NCBI GenBank assembly: GCA_016893485.2
Contig: JAFEKX020000001.1
Span: 5,597,501 to 5,661,500, forward strand
Length of the DNA stretch: 64,000 bases
Reading direction: 5' to 3'
From: Streptomyces sp. P3
GTDB taxonomy: Bacteria; Actinomycetota; Actinomycetes; Streptomycetales; Streptomycetaceae
Shown: in pieces, positions 19,455-29,074 of the stretch
Position numbering within the stretch: the first letter of the stretch is position 1
How the letters are laid out: every line of letters starts with the position of its first letter
Position numbers and translations under genes: made by a program
The notes under the pieces: model-generated
What the model was told of the DNA's origin: nothing
The model's database searches: none
What the model saw: the letters and a program-made list of their open reading frames with translations, nothing else

Positions 19455-19505
19455 CTGATCCAGATCCGCTGATCCAGATCCGGATCCGCTAATCCAGATC
19501 CGCGC
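19455..19505. repeat. Short direct repeats of GATCCAGATCCGC
   Basis: Three near-identical units (TGATCCAGATCCGC, TGATCCAGATCCGGATCCGC, TAATCCAGATCCGC) in the convergent junction; the last one is also the 3' end of the solute-binding-protein gene (ESADLD-stop). It looks like local slippage duplication of the gene end. Confidence 0.5.
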
Positions 19506-20798
19506 TCTCCAGCGTGCTCGTCATGTCGAAGAAGCCCTTCTTCGCTGAGACCAGGACGCCCTTGCGGACGACCTGGAGGGTCACGCTGGCGTTCACCAGG
19601 CGGGACAGGCCGACCGACGCGAGGTTGTCGTCGCGGGAGCTCCACTGGAGGGTCGGGGTCAGGTCGCCCGTGTTGACCTTCACGCCGTCGTCGAGGGCGC
19701 GGCGCACGGTGTCGGAGGTGATGTCGCCGCTGCCGAGCGAGTTCACGACGTCCTTGAACGCGGTGTACGCGATCCAGGTGGTCTGCACGCCCGCGTCCGC
19801 CGGGTCGATGCGGTTGTCGCCGAAGGCCACCTCGTTGACGGCCTTCTTCATCGGGTCCCAGCGCGCGTCGCTCGCCACCGGGTACCAGCCCGTGATGTAC
19901 GACCCCTCGTACGGCCCGGACTGCCCGCCCGTCGAGTTGATCTCGGTCTGGTCGACGCTGCCGAGCACGGTCGCGGCGTGCACCGCGGGATAGTCCTGGC
20001 GGTCGCGCCGGAAGGAGTCCATGAAGGTGTCGGTCCGGTCCCCGAGCGAGGGCACCACGCAGCCCTCCTTGCCCGAGCCACTGGTCGCGCTCTCCAGCGC
20101 CCGTGTCGACTGGCTGGAGTACTCGGTCGCGTCGTCGGCCGCGAGCTGGTCGGTCGCCGCCGCGTGGCCGCCCGCCGCGAGCCCGGCGTTGAGCAGCGGG
20201 GGCAGGTCGTCACCCGCGATGGAGTCGGGCCGTACGAGGGTGACCGGGCCGCAGGACGGGCCGAGTTCCTTGCCGAGCCCCGCCAGGAGCGCGGGCTGGC
20301 CGCCGTTGACGGGGTAGGACAGGGCGCGGGTGAACTCCTCGGTGGTGACGCCGTAGCCGCCTATGTAGGGGATTCCGGCGCCCTCCAGCGGGGCGAAGAA
20401 CGAGTCGCTGAACTCGCTGTAGGAACCGACGACCGCGACGACGTTCTTCGCCACGGCCTCCCGGGCGCACTTCGCCGCGGACACGTTCGTGTTGTGGTCG
20501 TTGCAGGTCAGGACCTTGAGCTTGCGGCCGTTGATCCCGCCGTGCTTGTTGATCCACTTCGCGTACGCCGTCGCCATGGCGGGCATGCCGGGCTTGTTGG
20601 TCGCGCTGGTGTCCCACGGCGCCCACGTCATGACGGTGATGGGGTCGCCCCCGAGCCCCCCGTGACACCGGGGATGACCCCGCAGCCGGCGAGGAGGGAC
20701 GCACACGCCCCCAGGGCCGCCGCCGACAGGGCGGTTGCTCTGACGGGCCGGGTGAGGGTGGGGAGGAAGGTGCTGCGGTTGCGTCGCCTGCCGGTCAT
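19489..20798 (-). CDS. ABC-type branched-chain amino-acid-like substrate-binding lipoprotein (frameshifted)
   Basis: About 436 residues, type-1 periplasmic-binding fold (LivK-like). The signal peptide with lipobox ASLLAGCGVI (Cys near residue 40) is in the first frame; a G missing near 20650 shifts to GDPITVMTWAPWDT onward. Fold signatures are AYAKWINKHGGINGRKLKVL, VVGSYSEFSDSFFAPLEGAG and IPYIGGYGV. No permease or ATPase gene is adjacent, so it is an orphan binding protein that may deliver to a distant transporter or act as a sensor. Confidence 0.85.
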
Positions 20799-20835
20799 GT
20801 CCACACACGCTTCCGCCACACCGCTAACCAAGGAG

Positions 20836-20848
20836 TGACTCGGAGTCA
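20836..20848. promoter_or_regulatory. Palindrome TGACT-CGG-AGTCA
   Basis: A 5-3-5 perfect inverted repeat in the divergent gap between the binding-protein gene and the small conserved gene at 20915. Possible operator; no regulator assigned. Confidence 0.3.
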
Positions 20849-20914
20849 ACGGATGGTGACGTGGGGGTGAATTACGGGGGTGTTCCTGTGCGTGTGACGA
20901 GGAACGTACGATCG

Positions 20915-21415
20915 ATGACCGTGCAAGGTTCGGAGAACTCTTCCCGTCGCCCCCGTCGCTCCTCCACCATGGGCGGCATGCCACTGAACGACATGCCCTG
21001 GTGGCGCTGGCGCAGCAACGTGCGTTCCGCGCTGCACATGCTCTCCGACCCGGCGTTCCAGCAGAACGTCTGGCTGGCAGGTGTCGACGGGTACGGCGAC
21101 GTCACCGACGCCGTCTACCGCCTCGTCGAGGACACCTGGCTCGACAACTGGTCCGCCGAGAAGTACGTCGGCACGATCTTCCGCGACTCCCAGGAGGCGG
21201 CGCTCGTCGACACCGCGGTGCTGCGCGTCCTGCGGATCATGCACCAGGTGGGTCCCGACGCGCAGGTCTCCGCGTACGTCGACCACCAGGCGTGGCCGGA
21301 GGCGGTGCGGGCGGCGCGGGACGCGCATGTGCGGATGGCGGTGAGCGACGGGGAGGACCCGGATGTGCCGCCGCGGACGCTTGAGGTTCTGCAGATCATG
21401 ACGCGGTCCGCCTAG
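20915..21415 (+). CDS. Conserved hypothetical protein
   Basis: Intact, ~166 residues, not recognised as a named family. Ser/Arg-rich N terminus (ENSSRRPRRSS), then an acidic/aromatic alpha-helical body (MPWWRWRSNVRSALHMLSDP, VWLAGVDGYGDVTDAVYRLV, TAVLRVLRIMHQVG) ending VPPRTLEVLQIMTRSA. No signal peptide or membrane span. ATG 20915 is chosen; GTG 20888 and GTG 20861 are in frame upstream. It lies between a binding protein and purU. Confidence 0.75.
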   Translation: MTVQGSENSSRRPRRSSTMGGMPLNDMPWWRWRSNVRSALHMLSDPAFQQNVWLAGVDGYGDVTDAVYRLVEDTWLDNWSAEKYVGTIFRDSQEAALVDTAVLRVLRIMHQVGPDAQVSAYVDHQAWPEAVRAARDAHVRMAVSDGEDPDVPPRTLEVLQIMTRSA

Positions 21416-21448
21416 CGCCGGGTGCGGTTTCGTCCATGAGGCGGGTGC

Positions 21449-21488
21449 GTGGGGGCTGGTCGCGCCGCTCCCCGCTCCCCGCGCCCCT
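21449..21488 (-). repeat. Dispersed intergenic repeat, short form
   Basis: GTGGGGGCTGGTCGCGCCGC, then TCCCCGCTCCCCGCGCCCCT: the inverted short form with a small internal duplication (CTCCCCG twice). Located between the hypothetical gene and purU. Confidence 0.6.
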
Positions 21489-21580
21489 TGCTCGGCGCGT
21501 GGTTCGTTTCTCCGGTGCGGGTCGGTCCGGGTGGCGGACGTCGATGTGTCTGGTCAGGGGGATATGGGACCCTGTCCGGC

Positions 21581-22462
21581 ATGAACGCGCAGTCCATCCC
21601 CGCCGCGGCAGACGCCGACCAGTACGTCCTCACCCTGTCGTGTCCCGACAAGCAGGGCATCGTGCACGCCGTGTCGAGCTACCTCTTCATGACCGGGTGC
21701 AACATCGAGGACAGCCAGCAGTTCGGTGACCACGACACGGGGCTGTTCTTCATGCGCGTCCACTTCTCGGCGGAGCCGCCGGTGACGGCGGAGAAGCTGC
21801 GGGCGAGTTTCGCGGCGATCGGTGACTCGTTCCACATGGACTGGCAGATCAACCGGGCCGCGGACCGGATGCGGGTCGTGCTCATGGTCAGCAAGTTCGG
21901 GCACTGTCTGAACGACCTCTTGTTCCGGGCGCGGATCGGGGCGTTGCCGGTGGAGATCGCGGCGGTGGTGTCCAACCACACGGACTTCGCGGAGCTGGTG
22001 GAGTCGTACCACATTCCCTTCCACCACATTCCGGTGACGAAGGAGAACAAGGCCGAGGCGGAGGCGCGGGTGCTCGACCTGGTCCGCGAGGAGAACGTCG
22101 AACTCGTCGTCCTGGCGCGTTACATGCAGGTCCTCTCCGACGATCTCTGCAAGGCGCTCAGTGGGCGGATCATCAACATCCACCACTCCTTCCTGCCGAG
22201 CTTCAAGGGTGCGAAGCCGTATCACCAGGCTCATCTGCGGGGTGTGAAGCTGATCGGGGCGACGGCGCACTATGTCACCGCCGACCTCGACGAGGGGCCG
22301 ATCATCGAGCAGGAGGTCGAGCGGGTGGGGCATGACGTCACCCCGGACCAGTTGGTCGCGATCGGCCGCGATGTCGAATGCCAGGCGCTGGCGCGAGCGG
22401 TCAAGTGGCACGCGGAACGCCGAATCCTCCTGAACGGCCGCCGCACGGTCGTCTTCGCCTAG
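21581..22462 (+). CDS. purU: Formyltetrahydrofolate deformylase
   Basis: Intact, 293 residues. It hydrolyses 10-formyl-THF to THF and formate, balancing one-carbon pools. The N-terminal ACT domain (YVLTLSCPDKQGIVHAVSSY) is followed by the formyltransferase-fold catalytic domain with the invariant INIHHSFLPSFKGAKPYHQA and the segment GVKLIGATAHYVTADLDEGP. The preceding codons in the same frame (from 21449) are repeat DNA and are rejected; ATG 21581 gives the family N terminus. No clear Shine-Dalgarno, so translation may be from a very short leader. Confidence 0.95.
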   Translation: MNAQSIPAAADADQYVLTLSCPDKQGIVHAVSSYLFMTGCNIEDSQQFGDHDTGLFFMRVHFSAEPPVTAEKLRASFAAIGDSFHMDWQINRAADRMRVVLMVSKFGHCLNDLLFRARIGALPVEIAAVVSNHTDFAELVESYHIPFHHIPVTKENKAEAEARVLDLVREENVELVVLARYMQVLSDDLCKALSGRIINIHHSFLPSFKGAKPYHQAHLRGVKLIGATAHYVTADLDEGPIIEQEVERVGHDVTPDQLVAIGRDVECQALARAVKWHAERRILLNGRRTVVFA

Positions 22463-22502
22463 GAGCGCGCCGGGTTGCTGATGCGTCGGCGGCGGCGGAT
22501 GC

Positions 22503-22776
22503 GTGGGGGCCGGTCGCGCAGTTCCCCGCGCCCCTGAGGGGTTCGGGTTCGGGGTGTCTGTGAGGTGCGCGCGGTTCCTCGCGCCCCTGAGGGGGTTCGC
22601 GTTTCGGGACGGCTGCGGGCGCGTTGTGGCTGGTCGCGCAGTTCCCCGCGCCCCTTCGATACCCCGGCCCAGTTTCAGGGGCGCGAGGAACTGCGCGAGC
22701 AACCACGAACTACCCGCACCCGCCCGCAAACGGAACCCTCTCAGGGGGCGCGGGGAACTGCGCGACCAGCCCCCAC
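22503..22776. repeat. Cluster of five copies of the dispersed repeat, in both orientations
   Basis: Inverted-orientation copies at 22503-22536, 22567-22590 and 22625-22655 are followed by direct-orientation copies at 22678-22706 and 22745-22776. Because the last two are the reverse complement of the first three, the whole 270-bp gap between purU and the anti-sigma gene can fold into alternative long hairpins. No gene is present in the gap (22463-22817). Confidence 0.7.
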
Positions 22777-22817
22777 TCACCCGCGCTTTCCGATGAGACC
22801 GAACCCGACCCGCACCC

Positions 22818-24359
22818 CTACATCCGGCTCAACGACGCCGTGGCGAACAGCACATCCCGGATCGCCTCCCGGTCACCGAGCTGCCCTGCAGCCGCCTCCT
22901 CCGGAGAAACGTGCCCGGCAGCCAGGTGGCAGAACTCGACGCCGTCCAGGGCGATATGGGCGACTTCCCGCTCGGCCGACCCCACCGCGCCGGGCGAGTC
23001 GAGGGAGATCAGCCACTCGCCTCCGCCATGCCCCTCGATCTCGAGCCGAAGACTCCGCCCAGCCTCACCCGCCCCGACGAGATGCCGCCCGCTCACCGGC
23101 GAAGCCAACCCGTGCTGACGCCGTACAGCCAGCGCGGAGGGCAACATACGCGCCGCGAGATCGATCATCCGGTTCAGATAGCGCGGGGACGGCGGCTCGT
23201 ACGGATAGTCGACCGCCTCCGCGATGTCCTCCGCGTGGACCCAGCACTCGAAGGCCCGGTCGAGCATCGCGTCACGCAGCGGAAGCTCGAAGTCGCCGTA
23301 GGACACGGCCAGTCCGCCGGTGCTGCCGCCGGTGCTGCCGCCGGTGAAGGACACCGTGCGGACGATGTTGTGGCTCTGCTCGCGCCACGGCGAGCGGATG
23401 GACCGGGTCGGCGGGAAGTGCGACGACTTCCAGTACGCCTCGGTACGCGCCGCCGGCGTGGACGGCTTCGCGGTCTCCCCGGTCAGCGGGTCTTCGAGGC
23501 CGAGCGCCGCCGCGACGAGGCCGTCGACGGTCAGCAGATGCGCGATCACCCCGGCGACGGTCGTACGACGGCTCGTCGGCCCCACGCCGTCGAACCACCG
23601 CAGCCGCACGGGCGCGTGCCACTCGGCGTCACCTATGTCCTGGAGCAGCGCGTCCAGCCGCGCCGTCTCCGCGTCGTACGGCGTCGCCCACTCCGGCACC
23701 GGAATGCGCGGTGGCCGCCGGTCGAAGGAACCGGTCAGGACGCGCGTCCGCAGCCCGGGGTCGAGGTCCAGCGGCTCGACCGGGTGCAACAGGCCCACCG
23801 CACCGCGCAGCCGCAGCGCCTCGTCCGCGCAGGCCCCGCACTCGCCGAGGTGTTCCTCCACGGCAGCCGTCTCTCCGCCGAGCACGCGGCCAGCGCCCAC
23901 GCGCCGAGCAACGCTTTCAGCACCCGGTGCTCCAGCACCAGCGGCACGGGCCGGGAGGCGGCCGCGTCGAGGTCGGGCAGCGGACGCCCGCTGTCCTCCA
24001 CGGAGGCCCGGGGCATCGGGATGCGCGGCGGCTCACCGTCCGCGTCGCCGCTCGCGGCACCGCTGTCCGCGAACCCCCGCCGCCGGGGCCACCGGCCCCT
24101 CCCGCGGGCCCTCACCGCTCCCGGAATCACCGGAACCGCCACTGCCGCCCGGCCCACCCCGCGTGCCGTCGCCGTCGTCGTTCACCGAACCGCCGTTCCC
24201 GGAGCCGTCGTTCACAGGGCGGCCGTGCTCAGGGCCACCAGGCCTGCCGGACCCACCCGCCCCACCCTGCGCGGGCACGACCCCCTCACCGTCACCGAAC
24301 CCGTCGTACCCCTCGCGCCTTTCGTAGCTGTCGAAGTCGTCCCGCCACGCGTCGCTCAC
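22818..24359 (-). CDS. Anti-sigma-like protein: zinc-finger plus maleylpyruvate-isomerase-like domain (frameshifted)
   Basis: About 513 residues. An N-terminal acidic/Gly-Pro-rich stretch is followed by a zf-HC2-type anti-sigma motif (EEHLGECGACADEAL: H-x3-C-x2-C), then a DinB/MDMPI-type domain (DVGDAEW-like DIGDAEWHAPVRLRWFDGVG, GVIAHLLTVDGLVAAALGLE) and a C-terminal domain. No membrane span. It overlaps the sigma factor stop by 4 bp (GTGA), so it is its partner. Frame breaks near 24075 and 23880. The MDMPI-like domain is mycothiol-related in its family, which hints at thiol/redox sensing. Confidence 0.7.
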
Positions 24360-24936
24360 GTGCCACCCCTCGCTCCCGGCGGTGCGCCGGCGTCGTGGGC
24401 GGTGGACAGGAGCTGGAGGCCGAGGCGGAGGCGGCGGCGTGCCTCGTCCTCGGTGACGCCGAGGTCGACGGCGGTCTGGCGGTAGTCACGGCGCTGGAAG
24501 TAGGCGAGGTCAGGGCGGCCCGCAGCGGGGCGGGCATGGACGTGACGATGTAGTCGGCGCGGGCGGCGACGGAGGCGCGGCGGACCTTGCGCTCCAGCTC
24601 CTCCGCGGAGCCCCGGCTCTCGCGCCCCTCCCGCGCGAGCGCCGCCGTCTCCGTGGCCCGCAGCCGCTGCACGGCGAGCCGGTGCGTCAGCGCGGCCACC
24701 CAGGAACGCAGCGGGCCCTGCTTGGGGTCGTAGGCGTCGGGGTGCTCCCAGACGTGGGCGAAGACCTCGCGGGTGACGCCGTCGGCCGCGCGCTCGTCGC
24801 CCAGGACGCGGTGGGCGAGGGAGTGCACGAGGGACGCGAAGCGGTCGTACAGCTCACCGAGGGCCGCCGCCTCGCCGCGCGCGAGCCGCTGCTGCATCTT
24901 GCGGTCCCAACGGGGCGGTGCGTCCTTCGTCGCCAT
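24356..24936 (-). CDS. ECF-type RNA polymerase sigma factor (frameshifted)
   Basis: About 193 residues. Region 2 is visible as LYDRFASLVHSLAHRVLGDE and VFAHVWEHPDAYDPKQGPLR; region 4 as LAYFQRRDYRQTAVDLGVTE with a following recognition-helix segment DEARRRLRLGLQLL. One base missing near 24520 separates the two. It is coupled to the zinc-finger anti-sigma gene downstream, and the STAS gene on the other side (25258) may encode a further layer of control. Confidence 0.85.
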
Positions 24937-25257
24937 GCGGCCCCCTTCACCGTGCCTGTGCCCGAGTCAAGCGTGCGCTCACCGTGTCTTCGAATGTAGT
25001 GGGCACGTCTGACAGCGCACCCCCATTCTGCAATTGCACGCCCCCGAAGCGACGCAGGTGGTAGCGGATCTGCGCCTACCCTGCCCACATCTGATCGAAC
25101 AGGATCGAAGCCGACTAAAACAAGCCTCTTCCGGCCCGTTTCCGTTTCTGCCCCCGTGTTTCAGGGAACGGCCGCTGGGCAGCCGCGCTGCAAGGAAGCG
25201 TAGGTACGGCTTCCGTTTCCGGACGGTTTCCGGGAGTTCCGGCTAGCGAAAGGCTCG
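24937..25257. other. Divergent intergenic region, sigma factor / STAS genes
   Basis: About 320 bp with no gene. It holds pyrimidine-rich repeats of CCGTTTCCG (25136-25151, 25207-25232) in front of the STAS gene and probably the divergent promoters; I cannot assign a consensus with confidence. Confidence 0.4.
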
Positions 25258-25647
25258 ATGGTGGCCTTCAAAGTGAACGACGGCGAGCGCGGCGGCTGGT
25301 CCGTACTCCTCGTGTCCGGCGAACTGGACCTGGTGACCTCGCCGGTGCTGCGCCAGGCGGTGCACGACGTGGTGGCCGAGGGGCAGCACAGCCTGGTCCT
25401 CGACCTCTCCGAAGTGCTGTTCTGCGACTCCAGCGGGGTCGGCATGCTCATCGCCGTCCGCCGCCTGATCCGCTCCTGCCAGGGCCACCTGCGCGTGGTC
25501 CTGCCCGCGCAGGGAGCCGTCGACGGCTCCCATGTGAACCGGGTTCTCGGCGCCCTCGGCGTGCGGCGCCTCTTCGACGTCTACCCCGATGTGATGACGG
25601 CCACAGAGGACGATCCCGAGGACGAGGCGGACCCCCTCTCGGCGTGA
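25258..25647 (+). CDS. STAS-domain anti-sigma factor antagonist
   Basis: Intact, 129 residues. STAS fold with the phospho-serine region LFCDSSGVGMLIAVRRL (the DSSG serine is the expected kinase target), preceded by VLLVSGELDLVTSPVLRQA. ATG 25258 follows GAAAGG. Members of this family bind anti-sigma kinases (HATPase type) when unphosphorylated; such a kinase-like protein is encoded at 31606-32091, though there is no proof that they pair. Confidence 0.9.
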   Translation: MVAFKVNDGERGGWSVLLVSGELDLVTSPVLRQAVHDVVAEGQHSLVLDLSEVLFCDSSGVGMLIAVRRLIRSCQGHLRVVLPAQGAVDGSHVNRVLGALGVRRLFDVYPDVMTATEDDPEDEADPLSA

Positions 25648-25788
25648 CGCGGCGGTTTCCGGCGTGACGTCGTTGTTTCGGAATTTCCCCGGTCTTGGTA
25701 CAAGCGTCGTTTTCCGCTCCCGGACCCGCCTCGGCGTCGTACGCTCCCTGCCAAGCGCACCCCACATGAGTAAGGCGGCCCGAAAGAC

Positions 25789-26301
25789 ATGGTCAGCACC
25801 GAGTACGAGCGACGGATCGCGGCCCGGTTCGCCACCTTCGACCAGGATGGCAACGGGTTCATCGACCGGGAGGACTTCAACTCGGCGGCCAAGGCGCTGC
25901 TCGCGGAGTTCGGCACGGCGGCCCGCTCCGACAAGGGGCAGGCCCTGTACATCGGCGCGGAGGCGTTCTGGCAGGGCATGGCCGGCATCGCGGACCGGGA
26001 CGGCGACCAGCGCGTCAGCCGCGAGGAGTTCGTCAACGGCGCGGTCAAGCGGCTGCGCGACAACCCGGAGCGCTTCGCCGAGATCGGCCGCCCCTTCCTG
26101 CACGCGGCCCTCGACGTCGCGGACCCGGACGGCGACGGCTCGGCCACGATCGCGGACACCGTGCGCGTCCTCAAGGCCCTCGGTGTGCCGGACGACGTCG
26201 CCGCGATGGCCGCCGACGCCCTCGACACGGACAGCGACGGCAAGGTCGGCGAGGCGGAGGTCGTCTCCTCCTTCGCCCGCTACTTCACCGTCCCCGAATA
26301 G
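25789..26301 (+). CDS. EF-hand calcium-binding protein (calerythrin-like)
   Basis: Intact, 170 residues. Three canonical EF loops: DQDGNGFIDRED (~18-29), DPDGDGSATIAD (~110) and DTDSDGKVGEAE (~145), plus DRDGDQRVSREE (~68), so four hands counting the second. No signal peptide. The spacing resembles calerythrin-type sarcoplasmic calcium-binding proteins of actinomycetes. The 3' end overlaps the convergent ligase gene by 22 bp. Confidence 0.9.
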   Translation: MVSTEYERRIAARFATFDQDGNGFIDREDFNSAAKALLAEFGTAARSDKGQALYIGAEAFWQGMAGIADRDGDQRVSREEFVNGAVKRLRDNPERFAEIGRPFLHAALDVADPDGDGSATIADTVRVLKALGVPDDVAAMAADALDTDSDGKVGEAEVVSSFARYFTVPE

Positions 26302-27793
26302 CGTTCCCGCAGCTTGTACTTGAGCACTTTGCGCAGGGTCTCGTTGCGCGGAAGGGCGTCCACGATCTCCAGCCGCTCCGGCAGCTTGTGCACGGACAGC
26401 CCTTCCGCGCGCAGATGGTCCGTGACGGCGGCGAGGGTCAACTCCCCGGCCCCCGGCGGTTGTTCGACCACCGCGCACACCAACTCCCCGCTCGGCGTCC
26501 GGCAGCCCTACGACGGCCACGTCCCCGACGTCCGGATGCGCGGCGAGCAGATCCTCGATCTCCTTCGCCGAGATGTTCTCCCCTTGCGGATGATCACGTC
26601 CTTCAGCCGCCCGGTGAGAATCAGATGCCCGGTGTCGGTCAACAACCCGAGGTCACCGGTCCGCAGGAAACCGTCCCCGTCGAACGCCTCCGCCGTCTGC
26701 GCCGGGTCCAAGTACCCCTGACACACGGCCTCCCCGCGCAACCGCACCTCCCCGCCCGCCGCGATCCGTATCTCCATCCCGTCCGGCGGCCGTCCCTCGG
26801 TCGTCGCGAGATTCTCCACGGTGTCGTCGGGCGCCCCCATCGTGATCATCGGCACCTCGGTCATGCCGTAGCCGTGGGTGAGCTGGACCCCCATCTCCCG
26901 TACGACGGAGTGGTAGACCTCCGGCGGCTTCGGCGCGCCACCGCCCGCGAGCAGCCGTAGCGAGGGAATGACCTTCTCGCCCGGCTGCTTGCGCTGCTCG
27001 GCAAGGAACATGGAATAGAAGGCAGTCGAGCCGCCGGCCACCGTCACCCCGTGCTTGCGGTACCCCTCCAGCGCGTCCGGCAGCGCGAACTGCTCGAACA
27101 TCACCGCGGGGAAGCCGTACAGCAGCAGCATCACCGTGTAGTCGGGCCCCGCTATGTGTGCGTAAGGGAAGGCCATCGAGCCCACGTCGTCCGCCGTCAG
27201 GTGGAGCGCGTGGGCGAGGCAGGAGCCGCCCGCGATCAGTGAACGGTCCGTGTGCAGCACGCCTTTGGGGTCGGAGGTGGTGCCGGAGGTCCAGTAGATC
27301 CAGCGGACGGAGGTGCCGTCGGCGGGCGGGGCGGGGAGCAAGGCCGGGTCGCCGTCGGGGAGTTGGGCGTCGTCGTACGCCTCGAAGATCCCCGCGCGCC
27401 CAGCCGCCGGGCCATCTCCCCGTAGTCGAAGCCGCGCCAGACGCCCGGTACCGCGAAGTACTCCGCCTTCGACTCCCTCAGCGCGAAGCCGACTTCGCGG
27501 TCGCGGTAGAAGGGGATCACCGGGGTCTGTACGGCGCCCAGGCGGGCCAGCGCGAAGGAGAGCAGGGCGGTCTCGATGCGGGTGGGGAGCTGCCAGGCGA
27601 CGACCGTGCCGGGGCGGACGCCCATGCCGTACAGGCCGGCCGCGACCCGCTCGGAGCGGTCACGCAACTCGCCGAAGGTCAGGGCCCGGTCGTCCTGGAG
27701 GAAGACCGGGCGGTCGGGGGTGAGGTCGGCGCGGCGGGCGACCAGGTCCCAGAGGGTGCGGGAGGAACTCAGGGAGTACGCCGTCTCGTTCAT
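26280..27793 (-). CDS. Acyl-CoA ligase, AMP-forming (frameshifted)
   Basis: About 505 residues, ANL superfamily. Core motif IYWTSGTTSDPKGVLHTDRS, A5 GYGMTEVP, hinge TGDLGLLTDTGHLILTGRLK and the C-terminal lysine region LPRNETLRKVLKYKLRER. It starts at ATG 27793 with AAGGAGGGG. Single G losses near 27400, 26578 and 26500 split it over frames. It is divergent from the amidohydrolase gene across a double operator (27808-27849) and is the first catabolic gene of the right-hand regulon. Confidence 0.85.
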
Positions 27794-27807
27794 GGCCCCC
27801 TCCTTGG

Positions 27808-27849
27808 CTGACGACTCGTCAGGTGACATGCTATCTGACGGGTCATCAG
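27808..27849. promoter_or_regulatory. Two CTGACG-N3-CGTCAG operators
   Basis: CTGACG-ACT-CGTCAG (27808-27822, perfect) and CTGACG-GGT-CATCAG (27835-27849, one mismatch; flanks extend it to TATCTGACG...CATCAGATA). Site starts are 27 bp apart, in the 84-bp gap between the divergent ligase and amidohydrolase genes. Confidence 0.7.
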
Positions 27850-27877
27850 ATAAGTACCGTCCCGGCGGAGGGAACCC

Positions 27878-29074
27878 ATGACCACCGAACTGCCCCGCAT
27901 CATCAGCGTCGACGACCACGTCATCGAACCCGCGCACCTCTTCGAGACCTGGCTGCCGAAGAAGTACCGCGACCGCGGCCCGCAGCCGCTCACCGCCGGA
28001 ATCGGCGAACTCGCCTACGTGGCGGGCAAATACCAGATCACGATGGACCCGGAGGGCCCGCCCACCGACTGGTGGATCTACGAGGACCTCAAGTTCCCGT
28101 ACAAGCGCAACATCGCCGCCGTCGGTTTCGACCGTGACGACATGACCCTGGAGGGCATCACCCGCGAGCAGATGCGGCCCGGCTGCTGGGACCCGGCCGA
28201 GCGGCTCAAGGACATGGACCTCAACCACGTCGAGGGCTCGCTCTGCTTCCCGACCTTCCCGCGCTTCTGCGGCCAGACCTTCGCCGAGGCCCACGACAAG
28301 GAGGTCGCCCTCGCCTGCGTCCGCGCCTACAACGACTGGATGGTCGAGGAGTGGTGCGGCGACAGCGGCGGCCGGCTGATCCCGCTGTGCCTGATCCCTT
28401 TGTGGGACGTGGAGTTGGCCGTGGCGGAGATCCGCCGGAACGCGGCACGTGGCGTACGGGCGATGACCTTCTCCGAGATCCCCACCTACCTCGGACTGCC
28501 ATCCATCCACTCCGGCTACTGGGACCCGTTCTTCGCCGTCTGCCAGGAGACCGGCACGGTCGTCAACATGCACATCGGCAGCAGCTCGCAGATGCCCGCC
28601 GCATCCCCGGACGCGCCGCCCGCCGTACAGGCCTCGCTCTCCTTCAACAACGCGATGGCCTCGATGATGGACTTCCTCTTCAGCGGTGTCCTGGTGAAGT
28701 TCCCGACCCTCAAACTCGCCTACTCGGAAGGGCAGATGGGCTGGATCCCGTACGCCCTGGAACGCGCCGACGACGTGTGGGAGGAGCACCGCGCCTGGGG
28801 CGGCGTGCGGGACCTGATCCCCGAGCCGCCGTCGACGTACTACTACCGCCAGATGTTCTGCTGCTTCTTCCGCGACAAGCACGGGGTCGCCTCGCTGGAC
28901 GTGGTGGGCCGGGACAACGCCACGTTCGAGACCGACTACCCGCACGTCGACTCGACCTTCCCGCACACCAGGGAAGTTGCCCTCGACCATGTGAAGGGCC
29001 TCGACGACGAGACCGTCTACAAGCTGATGCGGGGCAACGCGATCCGCATGCTCGGCCTGGATCTCGACAAGTAA
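27878..29074 (+). CDS. Amidohydrolase-2 family TIM-barrel metal-dependent hydrolase
   Basis: Intact, 398 residues. It begins with the metal-site signature SVDDHVIEP (D-x-H), and has NMHIGSSSQMP, KLAYSEGQMGWIPYALERAD and FETDYPHVDSTFPHTREVAL, which contain the later His/Asp metal ligands. Family members act as (de)carboxylases or hydrolases in degradative routes. The stop overlaps the next gene by one base (TAATG), so it is co-translated with the dehydrogenase pair. The substrate is unknown. Confidence 0.88.
   Translation: MTTELPRIISVDDHVIEPAHLFETWLPKKYRDRGPQPLTAGIGELAYVAGKYQITMDPEGPPTDWWIYEDLKFPYKRNIAAVGFDRDDMTLEGITREQMRPGCWDPAERLKDMDLNHVEGSLCFPTFPRFCGQTFAEAHDKEVALACVRAYNDWMVEEWCGDSGGRLIPLCLIPLWDVELAVAEIRRNAARGVRAMTFSEIPTYLGLPSIHSGYWDPFFAVCQETGTVVNMHIGSSSQMPAASPDAPPAVQASLSFNNAMASMMDFLFSGVLVKFPTLKLAYSEGQMGWIPYALERADDVWEEHRAWGGVRDLIPEPPSTYYYRQMFCCFFRDKHGVASLDVVGRDNATFETDYPHVDSTFPHTREVALDHVKGLDDETVYKLMRGNAIRMLGLDLDK

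Noticed and set aside
26280..26301. EF-hand/ligase 3' overlap as an assembly artefact
   Set aside because: Both proteins end naturally with their own stop codons inside a 22-bp convergent overlap and no indel is needed to explain it.
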